Source: Variovorax paradoxus (GTDB taxonomy: Bacteria; Pseudomonadota; Gammaproteobacteria; Burkholderiales; Burkholderiaceae_C). From it: a stretch of 64,000 nt of DNA. The stretch is taken from contig NZ_JAGGNU010000048.1 of the NCBI RefSeq assembly GCF_018614915.1, forward strand, positions 1 through 64,000. The letters run 5' to 3'. This document shows positions 11,056 through 19,219 of the stretch, piece after piece. Every line of letters starts with the position of its first letter. Position 1 is the first letter of the stretch. The notes under the pieces were generated by a model. It saw only the letters and a list, made by a program, of their open reading frames with translations. It had not been told where the DNA came from and made no database searches. The position numbers and the translations under genes are program-made.

Positions 11056-11743
11056 GTGCAAGCGCGCATCGACCACCTCGTGATCGCCGCCCGCAACCTC
11101 GACGAGGGCGTGCAGTGGTGCGAGGCCACCTTCGGCACGGCACCCGGCCCGGGCGGCGCGCATCCGCTGATGGGCACCCACAACCGCCTGTTGAAGATCG
11201 CGACCGTCGACTTCCCGCGTGCCTACCTGGAGATCATCGCGATCGATCCGAAGGCGCGGCCGACGCGGCCCACCGACACCCACCGCTGGTTCGATCTCGA
11301 CGATGCAACACTGCAGGCTGCCCTGGCGAGCGGCGGCCCGCGGCTGGTGCATTTCGTGGCCGAGGTGCCCGATGCCGACGCCGCGGTGCAGGCCTTGGCC
11401 GGGCAGCGCATCGACCGCGGCCGGGTGCTTGAAGCCTCGCGCGGCACGCGGGCCGGGCGCCTTTCATGGCAGATCACGGTGCGCGACGACGGGCCAGCGC
11501 CTCTTCTACGGCACGCTGCCCACGCTGATCGAATGGGGCCCCGTGCATCCGAGCGACAGCATGGCCGACTCGGGCATCAGGCTGCGCTCGCTGACTGTCG
11601 CGCATCCGCGTGCCGGCGTCCTGGACGCGGCGATGAAGGCCATCGGCCTCTCGAACGTTCCAGTGAGCACCGGCGCGCCCAAGCTCCTCGCCGTGTTCGA
11701 CACGCCGCGCGGCGCCGTCACGCTCGACTCCCAGGGGATTTGA
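11056..11743 (+). pseudogene. Glyoxalase-like VOC domain protein, frameshifted
   Basis: The reading frame begins with GTG 11056, preceded by a good AGGAG at 11044-11048. It encodes a glyoxalase-like (VOC, Glyoxalase_3 type) protein starting VQARIDHLVIAARNLDEG. Frame is lost at 11491-11495 (GGGCC), and the family sequence resumes one base later as GQRLFYGTLPTLIEWGP, running to the TGA at 11741-11743. Removing one C at about 11494 restores a 228-residue protein of normal length. Both halves are otherwise intact and GC3-biased, so the change is either very recent or a sequencing error. It is flanked by PhzF and LysE genes in the same operon. Confidence 0.75.
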
Positions 11744-11744
11744 G

Positions 11745-12380
11745 ATGCCGCTTCACTTCAGCGAACTCGCCCTGTTCGCACTCGCCGCGCTGGTGCTGGT
11801 GCTCACGCCCGGCCCGAACATGATCTATTGCGTCTCGCGCACGCTGTGCCAGGGCCGCGGCGCCGGACTGATGTCGCTGGCCGGCGTGCTGCTGGGTTTC
11901 GTGGTGCATCTGATGGCGGCGGCGCTGGGCCTGACGGCGCTGCTGATCGCCGTGCCCTTCGCCTTCGACGCCATCCGCCTGGCCGGCGCCGCCTACCTGA
12001 TGTGGCTCGCCTGGCAGGCAGTAAAGCCCGGCGGCACGGCGCCCTTCGAGGCCCGGCTGCTGCCGGACGATCCGCCGGCCAGGCTCTTCAGCATGGGCTT
12101 CGTCACCAACCTGCTGAACCCCAAGGTGGCGATGTTCTACCTCTCCTTCTTTCCGCAGTTCCTGCACCCCGAGCGTGGCTCGGTGCTGCTGCAGAGCCTG
12201 ATGCTGGGCGCGGTGCAGATCGGCGTCAGCGGTGCCGTCAACCTGCTGCTGGTGCTGAGCGCCGCGCGGCTCACGGCCTTCCTGTCGCGAAGCGAAGGCT
12301 GGCTGCGCGCGCAGCGCTACCTGATGGGCAGCGTGCTGGCCGCACTCGCGGTGCGCATCGCGCTGCCGGAGCGCAAGTAA
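11745..12380 (+). CDS. LysE/RhtB-family amino-acid exporter
   Basis: A 211-residue membrane protein with LTPGPNMIYCVSRTLCQGRGAG (about 20-41) and FVTNLLNPKVAMFYLSFFPQF, typical of the RhtB branch. It is the third LysE-family gene in this operon and the last intact gene in it. It closely resembles the fourth paralogue at 58366-59004, sharing the TPGPNM-Y--SR--CQGR pattern. It starts one base after the VOC stop and ends ten bases before the remnant of a threonine dehydratase gene. Substrate unknown. Confidence 0.88.
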   Translation: MPLHFSELALFALAALVLVLTPGPNMIYCVSRTLCQGRGAGLMSLAGVLLGFVVHLMAAALGLTALLIAVPFAFDAIRLAGAAYLMWLAWQAVKPGGTAPFEARLLPDDPPARLFSMGFVTNLLNPKVAMFYLSFFPQFLHPERGSVLLQSLMLGAVQIGVSGAVNLLLVLSAARLTAFLSRSEGWLRAQRYLMGSVLAALAVRIALPERK

Positions 12381-12390
12381 GACGAGGCGA

Positions 12391-12604
12391 TTCACACGCG
12401 AAGAGATCGCGGCCGCGCGCCGCACCGTCTGCGCGGCGATGCCGCCGACGCCGCAATACGCCTGGCCGCTCATGGCTGCGCGCCTGGGCTGCAGCGGCGG
12501 CGATGCAGCAGCCCTCGCGATGGCACGGCAAGACGATCGGCATCGCGCTCACGGGCGGCAACGTCGATGCCGCGATGTTCGCCGGGGTGCTGTCGGGACG
12601 CTGA
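12391..12604 (+). pseudogene. Threonine/serine dehydratase remnant with internal deletion
   Basis: Two pieces of a threonine dehydratase are joined. Bases 12391-12492 encode FTREEIAAARRTVCAAM and PPTPQYAWPLMAARLG, the N-terminus of the family. From about 12490 the next frame encodes AAAAAMQQPSRWHGKTIGIA and LTGGNVDAAMFAGVLSGR, the family C-terminus, ending at TGA 12602-12604. The middle, roughly 250 residues with the PLP lysine and glycine loop, is missing, and the two ends are in different frames. The junction lies in a GC-rich GCGGCGGCGATGC-type stretch, which suits slippage or short-repeat deletion. The family match is by eye. Confidence 0.75.
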
Positions 12605-12618
12605 GCGCTGCGGCCTTG

Positions 12619-13257
12619 TCAGGCGGCGATCACGATGGGAAAGCGGGCCTGCCACCCGTCCGCCGCTTGCTCGAAAGGCACGGTGACTGCGGCACGGGCA
12701 GCCTCCGGCAGTCTGCGCCACAGAGCGTCCCGCGCATTGCCGGGATCGCCCGCGACGTAGAGCTGCGTCGTCAGCAGCTCGCGCGCGCCGAGCTTCACCT
12801 TCACGTGAATGTGGGGCGTGCGGCCGCTGTACGCCACAGGCCGGATGGTGCGAAAGCGATAGCGGCCATCGGCATCGACCGCCACGCGGCCGAAGCCCTG
12901 GAACGCGGCATCGGCGCGGTCGCCGTCGCCCGGGTGGTGGTAGTGGCCGCCGTGATCGCATTGCCAGATCTCGACCTGCGCGCCGCGCACCGGCCGGCCC
13001 GCCAAATCGGTCACGCTGCCCTCGACCCAGGCGGGCTGCCCGTTGCGGTAGTCCAGCGTGCCATTGCGCAGCAGGTCGTTGTCCGCATCCTGCGGCAGGC
13101 GCACCGGGTAGAACGGCCCCTCGGTCTGCGCCGGCGTTGCGAGGCGGCCCGCCTGCGGCTGCGCGCGGGCGCCGAGCCAGAGGACAGGCGCCGCGACCAG
13201 CGCGGCGGCAACCGTACGACGGGGAAGAGAACCGGGGGAGGCAGGCAGGGCACGCAT
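12619..13257 (-). CDS. Exported intradiol ring-cleavage dioxygenase-like protein
   Basis: A 212-residue protein (220 if the upstream ATG at 13281 is used) with an N-terminal hydrophobic export signal that follows SLPRRTVAAAL, so Sec or possibly Tat export. The core has the protocatechuate-3,4-dioxygenase-like fold: TEGPFYPV, VEIWQCDHGGHYHHPGD, FQGFGR, YRFRTIRPVAYSGRTPHIHVKV. The Tyr and His residues in the last two stretches are the expected Fe(III) ligands. Exported members of this group are common in soil bacteria and poorly characterised; some act on catechol-type compounds. It is convergent with the dehydratase remnant and 53 bases downstream of the autotransporter stop. Confidence 0.83.
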   Translation of the reverse strand: MRALPASPGSLPRRTVAAALVAAPVLWLGARAQPQAGRLATPAQTEGPFYPVRLPQDADNDLLRNGTLDYRNGQPAWVEGSVTDLAGRPVRGAQVEIWQCDHGGHYHHPGDGDRADAAFQGFGRVAVDADGRYRFRTIRPVAYSGRTPHIHVKVKLGARELLTTQLYVAGDPGNARDALWRRLPEAARAAVTVPFEQAADGWQARFPIVIAA

Positions 13258-13310
13258 GGCGGTACGAGCCGCCCGGCGCACGCGAGTTCCGCCTGCCGCG
13301 TTTTTCCTTG

Positions 13311-16300
13311 CTACCAGCGCACGCGCACGCCGATCGCGCCCTGGACCGAGGATTTGACCTTCGTGTCGCCGCCAGCGCTGAAGACCTTGCCGAGCTCGCC
13401 GTAGAGACTCACGGTCTTGGTCAGGCTCAGCGTGGCGCCGCCGGCCAGTTCCACCGAGGTGTAGTTGCCCGTGCTGCCGATGGGCGTGACGAAGGGGCCG
13501 TTGACGAAGCGCGCCACATCGCTGCCGCCGCTGCCGCGGACCACGCCGACACGCGCGTAGGGCTGCAGCCGGCCGGCTGCGGTCGCTATGTCGCCCTTCA
13601 CGCGCACGCCGAGGCCGGCGGTCCAGTTGCCGGAATCGTCCTGCTGCACCAGGGCGCCGGAGATCGCCAGGTCGTCGAGCCGCGCCTTGCGGTAGCTCAG
13701 TTGCGCCTGCGGCTCGATCGTCCAGCCGCCGCCGAGCGCAAAGGCTTGGCCCACTTCAACCGAGGCCGTGAGGCTATTGCCCTTGCCGGAGGCCGTGAAG
13801 CCGCCGAGCGGACGGATGGTGTAGCGATGCGATCCGTACTGCAGCACCGTGTCGACGTAGAAGCCGGTCGCGTTGGCATACGAGGCGTAGGCGCCGAGGT
13901 AGCGGGCGCGCAGGTCCGTGCTGCCGACCGGGCGCAAGACGCCGCTGGCAAAGCCGCTCAGGTCGGCATCGCCGTCCAGCGTGCCGACATAAAGGCCGGC
14001 GCGCCAGTCGCCGAGCTCCGAGACATAGAGATCGGTGCCGGCCTGGATGCCGGCGACATGGCCCTGCGTCGACGGGCTGACGACGCCCGACTGGCGGATG
14101 TCGACATCGCTGTAGACAGCGCGCGCCCAGGCGCGGCGCTCGGCCGAGAGCGCACCGCCCACCGGCGTCAGGCTGGCAACCGCGCGGCCGCTGGCGTCGT
14201 CGTCGCCCAAGCGGCTGCGCAGGTTGCCGACCATCGCGAGGTCGGTCCGGCGCAGTTGCGAGGGCAGGGCCGCGAGCATCGGGGCCTCGGCGCGGTAGGC
14301 CGTGACAGGTAACGGCGCCGGGGCGGGCGCCGCAGGAGGTGCAGGAGGTGCAGGAGGTGCAGGAGGGGCTGGCGGAGCCGGGGGTGCGGGCGGCGCCGGC
14401 GGGCCGGGAGGCGGCGGAGGCGGGGGCGGGGGCGGAGGGGGCGGCGGAATCACTTCCGAGCGCAGATACCAGTTCTCCCCGGCCCCGCTCGCATCGGCGG
14501 CGTACAGGCGGTACTCGAAGGCGCCCGCATCGACGTGGCCTGCGCCGCCGAGCGCAAAGGCGCTCTTGGTCGTCTGCGCCGTGGTGGTGGCGCCGTTCAG
14601 CGCGGTGATGAGCTCGATGCCGTTGCCCGCGGTCTGGCCACCCAGCCCGCCAAGGTTCGTGATCTGCAGCGTGGTGCTGCCGCTGGCCACGGCCGACGCG
14701 CCGTCGAGCACCAGCCGGTCGGACGGGCCGCTGGCGCCGAGCGTGGTTCCCAGGCGCAAGGTGCCGTTGTTGCCGACGTAAGGGCCGTTCACCGTGAGCG
14801 TGGTACCGGGCGCGGCGCCGACCAGCGAGACGGTGCCGTCGTTGCTGAGCGAGGCCATGCTCTGGCTGAAGCCTGCCAGGTCGAGCGTGGCGCCGGCTGC
14901 CACGCTGTGCGCCGACACGGCGCTCAGCGTGTTGGCCGCGCCGGCACGCAGGGTGCCGCCGCTGATGGTGGTGCTGCCGGTGTAGCTGTTGGCGCCCGAG
15001 AGCGTCAGGGTGCCGGCACCGGCCTTGACCAGCGAACCGGCGCCGGGAGGCGGGCCGGGTGCGAAGACGCCGTCCGACATCGCACCGCTGAAATTGCCGG
15101 CGCCGACCGTCAGCTCGCTTCCGTTCAGTCCGACCGTGCCGCTGCCGTTCAGCTGGGCGATGGTCTGGGTCGCGTTGAGCAATTCGACGCCGGACATCGG
15201 CTGCCCGGCGAACACGTTGCCGGTCGAATTGACCGTGAGGTTCGCGGTCGGCGCCAGGCGGCCGTTGCCGTTCACGAGCACGGTGCCGGTGCCGTTGACG
15301 ACGAGGTCGGCCGGCACATTGCCCTCTCCCGCCAGCCACAAATTGGCATTGCCCTGCACCGTGGTCGTGCCGGTATAGGTGTTGGCCGCGTTGTACTGGT
15401 AGCCGCTCCAGTCGCCGCCCACGCCGTCGAGCGTGATGCCGTGCGCCCCGCCGATGCTGCCCGCGAACACGATCGAGCCCAGGGGCGCAACGTGGGTCAG
15501 CGTGGCGTCGGCATTCAGCGTCACCGGGCCGGTCCAGGTGGAGGAGCCGACGGGCGCGACATTGAAGCTGTTGTTCACGACGACGGCGTTGTCCAGCTGC
15601 ACCTGCGTGCCGAAGGTGCCGCCGTTGATCGTCACCGCGCCGCTGCCGAGCGCGCCCGCGGCCGTGATGGTGAGACCGCCGGCGTTGAGCGTGGTGCCGC
15701 CGGTGTAGCTGTTGGCGGTCGCGATGGTCGTGGTGCCGGGGCCGCTCTGCGCCAGCGAGCCGTTGCCGCTGAGCGCGTTGCTCAGGGTGATGTTGTCCGA
15801 GCGATTGACGATCAGCGCAGCGCCGCCGCCGATAGCGATGTTGCCCTGCACGCTGCCGCTGGCGGTGGCGTTGCCGAGCTGCAGCGCGCCGCCGCTGATG
15901 GTGGTGCCGCCGGTGTAGGTGTTGTCGCCCGTCAGGGTCAGCGTGCCGGAACCGACCTTGACCACCGAACCGCCGGTGTCGTTGACGGGGTTGGCATAGA
16001 AGACGCCGTTCTTGTCCGTCTGCGCCGGCCCGATGTCCGAGATCACGCCGCTGATGGTGTCGTTCCGGTTCAGGGCGCCGATGGCCAGCGACCTGCTGCC
16101 GAGCACCACATTGCCGCTTCCCGAAAGCGAGCCCACGGTCGCGGAGCTTGCGACATCGTTGATATAGAGGCGGCCGGTACGACTGTTGGCGATGTCGTTG
16201 TTGTTGACGAGGGTGGCGCCGCTCAGGTCGGGCGTGTTCTGCAGCGAGACGGCGCCGCCGTTGTTGTTGATGGTCGCGCTGCCGCCGTCGCTGGTGACCT

Positions 16301-17273
16301 GGAAGATGACACGGCCGCCGTTGTTGTTGATGGTGGCCTGCTCAGCGCTGGCGCCTGCGCCGAAGAGCACGTAGGCGCCCGGGCTGCCGATGTTGAGGGT
16401 GGCGGTACCGGCGCTGGCCCCGAACTGGAACTGCAGGCCGCTGTTGGTGCCATTGACATTGGTGTTGGCGCTGGCGTCGGTGGTGATGACGAGGGCGCCA
16501 GCGCTCGCGCCGGCGCCGTCGAAGCGCAGTTCGGCGTTCTCGCGGATGGTGATCGGGCCGCTGCCGAAGGAGCCCGTCGTGGTCGTCCAGACGTTGAGGC
16601 GCCCGTCCGTCCCGTTGCCCTGCAGCACGGTGCCGCCGGTGTAGTTGTTGCCGGTGTTGTCGACGGTCAGGCGCCGCGTCTCGGTGCCGAGCGCGTTGGT
16701 GCCGGTGTTGCGCAGCGTGAGCGCGCCACTGCCCGTGATCTGGCCTGTCAGCTGGTTGTTCTCTGTGCCGGCCACGTCGAAGGTACCGCCCGCAGCGCCG
16801 AGCGCGATGGCGCGCCCGCTGGCAAAGTTGCCGGCGCCCAGGCGCAGCGTGCCGCCACCGAGAGCGATGGCTCCGCCGGTGCCCAGGTTGGCATCGGAAG
16901 TCACCTGCAGCGCCCCCGCATTGATCGTCGTCGTGCCCTGGTACGTGTTGGGAGTGCCCAGGATGATGGTGCCGGCACCGGTCTTGATGATGCCGTTGGC
17001 GCCGTCGATGGCGGCGTTCTGCGTCGCCGTGCCCGAGCCGGTGCTGTTGAGAGTCACGTCGGACGGGTTCGTGTCGATGGGCGTCGTCAGCGTATCGCCA
17101 TCGTTGTAGTTGACGGTCTGCGCGGCGCCGGACGCCGCCAGGACGCTCAGGCCTGCGGCCACCAGCACACTGGCCAGGCCGCTGGAACGCTTGCCGCGCG
17201 CCGCCGTGATCTCCGACACCGCGACCCATGCGCCGAGCGCGGGATTCCAGACGCTCCGATATGACTTGTTCAT
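13311..17273 (-). CDS. Type Va autotransporter with beta-strand repeat passenger
   Basis: A 1320-residue secreted surface protein. The start ATG 17273 opens an extended signal peptide (MNKSYRSVWNPALGAWVAVS) followed by a hydrophobic stretch ending SGAAQ; an AGAGGAC-type ribosome site precedes it. The passenger contains autotransporter-associated beta-strand repeats, for example GTLTLTGDNTYTGGTTISGG and GTLTLSGANSYTGSTTISGG, and is rich in N, G and T. A proline-rich linker (about residues 930-980) precedes a C-terminal beta-barrel (about 1055-1320) that ends in an aromatic residue (VRVRW), as needed for outer-membrane insertion. No protease triad is evident, so adhesion or biofilm function is the inference. 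Confidence 0.9.
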   Translation of the reverse strand: MNKSYRSVWNPALGAWVAVSEITAARGKRSSGLASVLVAAGLSVLAASGAAQTVNYNDGDTLTTPIDTNPSDVTLNSTGSGTATQNAAIDGANGIIKTGAGTIILGTPNTYQGTTTINAGALQVTSDANLGTGGAIALGGGTLRLGAGNFASGRAIALGAAGGTFDVAGTENNQLTGQITGSGALTLRNTGTNALGTETRRLTVDNTGNNYTGGTVLQGNGTDGRLNVWTTTTGSFGSGPITIRENAELRFDGAGASAGALVITTDASANTNVNGTNSGLQFQFGASAGTATLNIGSPGAYVLFGAGASAEQATINNNGGRVIFQVTSDGGSATINNNGGAVSLQNTPDLSGATLVNNNDIANSRTGRLYINDVASSATVGSLSGSGNVVLGSRSLAIGALNRNDTISGVISDIGPAQTDKNGVFYANPVNDTGGSVVKVGSGTLTLTGDNTYTGGTTISGGALQLGNATASGSVQGNIAIGGGAALIVNRSDNITLSNALSGNGSLAQSGPGTTTIATANSYTGGTTLNAGGLTITAAGALGSGAVTINGGTFGTQVQLDNAVVVNNSFNVAPVGSSTWTGPVTLNADATLTHVAPLGSIVFAGSIGGAHGITLDGVGGDWSGYQYNAANTYTGTTTVQGNANLWLAGEGNVPADLVVNGTGTVLVNGNGRLAPTANLTVNSTGNVFAGQPMSGVELLNATQTIAQLNGSGTVGLNGSELTVGAGNFSGAMSDGVFAPGPPPGAGSLVKAGAGTLTLSGANSYTGSTTISGGTLRAGAANTLSAVSAHSVAAGATLDLAGFSQSMASLSNDGTVSLVGAAPGTTLTVNGPYVGNNGTLRLGTTLGASGPSDRLVLDGASAVASGSTTLQITNLGGLGGQTAGNGIELITALNGATTTAQTTKSAFALGGAGHVDAGAFEYRLYAADASGAGENWYLRSEVIPPPPPPPPPPPPPPGPPAPPAPPAPPAPPAPPAPPAPPAAPAPAPLPVTAYRAEAPMLAALPSQLRRTDLAMVGNLRSRLGDDDASGRAVASLTPVGGALSAERRAWARAVYSDVDIRQSGVVSPSTQGHVAGIQAGTDLYVSELGDWRAGLYVGTLDGDADLSGFASGVLRPVGSTDLRARYLGAYASYANATGFYVDTVLQYGSHRYTIRPLGGFTASGKGNSLTASVEVGQAFALGGGWTIEPQAQLSYRKARLDDLAISGALVQQDDSGNWTAGLGVRVKGDIATAAGRLQPYARVGVVRGSGGSDVARFVNGPFVTPIGSTGNYTSVELAGGATLSLTKTVSLYGELGKVFSAGGDTKVKSSVQGAIGVRVRW
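14332..14376 (-). repeat. 9-bp tandem repeat encoding the Pro/Ala linker
   Basis: GCAGGAGGT is repeated four times exactly (14332-14367) with a fifth copy differing at its last base. On the coding strand this gives PPA/APP units of the autotransporter linker. Further G-rich sequence to about 14450 encodes uninterrupted prolines. Unit length is a multiple of three, so copy-number change would alter linker length without breaking the frame. Confidence 0.85.
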
Positions 17274-17496
17274 GCTCTGCTGTCCTCTTGTTCTGAAAGC
17301 GGCGTCTCTGGATTGGCGGCGCTCAGTGGCGTTAACGAAAGTTCGCATTCTTACAGAATGAACACCTTGTGATTCAGTTTATTACGCGCATTGTATGAAA
17401 AAGTTCACATTTCAACCCCAACGCAACAAGCGGGAAGAGGTAGAAAGGTCGCCCCAGTGACCAGCCGTTTCGGCCCTCGGCGGCAGAATCCCCGCC

Positions 17497-18171
17497 ATGG
17501 GAACCCTCTACCTCGTGCGCCACGGACAAGCCAGCTTCGGCGCGGCCGACTACGACCAGCTGAGCGAACTGGGCCAGCGGCAGTCGCGGCGCCTGGGCGA
17601 GTACTGGCGCGAGCGCGGCATGCAGTTCGATGCCGTCATCACCGGCACGCTCAAGCGCCATCGCCAGACCTGGGAAGGCATCGCCGAGGGGCTGGGCCTC
17701 GCGCGCGACGACGTGCTGCCCTGGCCGGGACTCAACGAATACGACGCCGAGGCGGTCATCGCGACCATCCACCCCGAGAAGCTGGAGAAGCCCGACTCGC
17801 CCGAGCAGTACCGCCACCACTTCCGCCTGTTGCGCGACGGCCTCGGCGCCTGGATGCAGGGCCGGACCGCCCCGGCCGGGATGCCGAGCTACATCGATTT
17901 CCTGGGCGGCGTGACCGGCGCGCTTGACCACGTGCGCGGCAGGCACCACGGCGCCCGGGTGCTGGTGGTGTCGAGCGGCGGCCCGATCAGCACCGCGGTC
18001 GGCCACGTGCTGGGCACCAGCCCCGAGACCACCATCGAGCTGAACCTGCGCATCCGCAACACCGCCGTCACCGAATTCGCCTTCACGCCCAAGCGCCACA
18101 TGCTGGTGACCTACAACACGCTGCCGCACCTCGACGGCCCGGCCTACGAGGACTGGGTGACCTACGCCTGA
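17497..18171 (+). CDS. Histidine phosphatase superfamily protein
   Basis: A 224-residue protein with the phosphoglycerate-mutase-like N-terminus MGTLYLVRHGQASFGAADYDQL (RHG at residues 8-10, His 9 being the phospho-acceptor), the arginine-containing GTLKRHRQTWEGI, and the acidic EYDAEAV. The usual second catalytic histidine (S-H-G-G) is replaced by serine in LVVSSGGPIST, which may alter or lower activity. Its 3' end overlaps the convergent cutA gene by ten bases. Substrate unknown; small phosphorylated metabolites are usual for the family. Confidence 0.85.
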   Translation: MGTLYLVRHGQASFGAADYDQLSELGQRQSRRLGEYWRERGMQFDAVITGTLKRHRQTWEGIAEGLGLARDDVLPWPGLNEYDAEAVIATIHPEKLEKPDSPEQYRHHFRLLRDGLGAWMQGRTAPAGMPSYIDFLGGVTGALDHVRGRHHGARVLVVSSGGPISTAVGHVLGTSPETTIELNLRIRNTAVTEFAFTPKRHMLVTYNTLPHLDGPAYEDWVTYA

Positions 18172-18494
18172 GCGGGACCGGCGCTCCCGGCAGCGAGCCA
18201 GCGCAGGTAGTCCGGCGAGCCGGCCGCGACCGGCAGCTGCAAGATTTCCGGTGTTTCGTAGCTGTGACGTTCCCGGATGAAGTCCTCCAGCACCGCATAG
18301 CGCGCGGCCAGGGTCTTGATCAGCAGCAGCCATTCGGGCTCGCGGTGCAGCGTGCCCTGCCAGACGTAGAAGCTGCGCACGCGCTGCACCTGCACGCAGG
18401 CCGCGAGGCCGGCTTCGACGAGCGCAGCGGCGAGCGCTTCAGCTTCGTCCTCGGTGCTGGCGGTGGTCATCACGATGCAGGCCGTGCTATCCAT
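18162..18494 (-). CDS. cutA: Divalent-cation tolerance protein CutA
   Basis: A 110-residue small cytosolic protein of the CutA1 family, a trimeric PII-like fold. Characteristic stretches are IVMTTASTEDEAEALAAALVE, GLAACVQVQRVRSFYVWQG and KTLAARYAVLEDFIRERHSYETPEILQLPV. The length is that of the family. It was linked genetically to copper tolerance in E. coli, though the biochemical role is unsettled. The gene overlaps the convergent histidine phosphatase gene at its 3' end and probably forms a unit with the two small genes upstream on the same strand. Confidence 0.93.
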   Translation of the reverse strand: MDSTACIVMTTASTEDEAEALAAALVEAGLAACVQVQRVRSFYVWQGTLHREPEWLLLIKTLAARYAVLEDFIRERHSYETPEILQLPVAAGSPDYLRWLAAGSAGPAQA

Positions 18495-18512
18495 AACGCC
18501 TCCTGTGTCCGT

Positions 18513-18845
18513 TCAAGCCTGCCAGACGCCGTAGCCGGCCTCGCGCAGCGCGATCCCGAGCTCGACCTCCATCTCGCGCGCGGCCTCGTAGGGCATCGGG
18601 TTGTAGATTGCATAAAGGGCCGGCAGCAGCCTGAGCCCGTAGTCACGCACGAAGGCGTTGGCCTGGATGCCGGCCTTGTGCTTGTCGAAGCGTACGTCGG
18701 GATCCAGGCCCGTCATGCCGACGTAGACGAAGGGCTGGCCGAGCCGGTAGTCCGGATTGGCACGCCGGAAGCGCGCGATGTTCCAGACCCGGTCGTCGAG
18801 CTCGACGACATAGACGTGGTGGTGTGCCCTGGGTTTGCGGGCCAT
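18513..18845 (-). CDS. GIY-YIG nuclease-like protein
   Basis: A 110-residue protein starting MARKPRAHHHVYVVELDD. The segment FVYVGMTGLDPDVRFDKHKAG resembles the GIY-YIG core (YVG-T-----R---H--G), and a glutamate in AAREMEVELGIALREAGYGVW could be the metal ligand. A region of extra residues separates the first strand from the VYVGMTG strand, so the match is looser than for UvrC or YhbQ. Short GIY-YIG proteins are often of unknown function. It lies between cutA and a YeaQ-like membrane gene on the minus strand. Confidence 0.6.
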   Translation of the reverse strand: MARKPRAHHHVYVVELDDRVWNIARFRRANPDYRLGQPFVYVGMTGLDPDVRFDKHKAGIQANAFVRDYGLRLLPALYAIYNPMPYEAAREMEVELGIALREAGYGVWQA

Positions 18846-18860
18846 CGCTGCCCGGAAGGT

Positions 18861-19106
18861 TCACCTGCGCTTGACCAGACCCCAGATGAAGAGCAGCACG
18901 ATCGCGCCGACCACCGAGGCAATGAAACCGGCCCCCTGACCCGCCGTGTACCAGCCCATCGCCTGCCCCAGATAGGTCGCGATCAGCGAGCCGGCGATGC
19001 CGATCAGGGTGGTCACGATGAAGCCGGCCGAGTCGTCCCCGGGTTTGATGGCGCGCGCCACGAGGCCCGCGACGAAGCCGATCAGAATGGTCCAGACGAT
19101 GCTCAT
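18861..19106 (-). CDS. GlsB/YeaQ/YmgE-family membrane protein
   Basis: An 81-residue protein with three predicted membrane helices, starting MSIVWTILIGFVAGLVARAIKPGDD and continuing GFIVTTLIGIAGSLIATYLGQ and GFIASVVGAIVLLFIWGLVKRR. This is the transglycosylase-associated (YeaQ/YmgE/GlsB) stress family pattern, usually induced by stress. The ATG 19106 is used because the upstream extension is not hydrophobic and does not match the family. Divergent from a YbhB-like gene at 19220. Confidence 0.9.
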   Translation of the reverse strand: MSIVWTILIGFVAGLVARAIKPGDDSAGFIVTTLIGIAGSLIATYLGQAMGWYTAGQGAGFIASVVGAIVLLFIWGLVKRR

Positions 19107-19219
19107 ACGCTTCCTTGGTAGGGAGTGGAGGGAAGACGCGAGCGCGGAAGCGCAGCGCCGTTTCATGATAGCGGAGCCAGCCTACACGCCGGCTGCCGGC
19201 CGCACGCTATACAGGCGGC

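Noticed and set aside
14900..16950. Repeated DNA in the autotransporter passenger that might be mistaken for a CRISPR array
   Set aside because: The repeats are degenerate, coding, and match autotransporter beta-repeat protein motifs; spacing is irregular.
14535..17264. A 909-codon open frame antisense to the autotransporter gene
   Set aside because: It is a shadow of a repetitive high-GC gene; it shows no protein family and no ribosome site, and the sense strand has clear signal, repeats and barrel.
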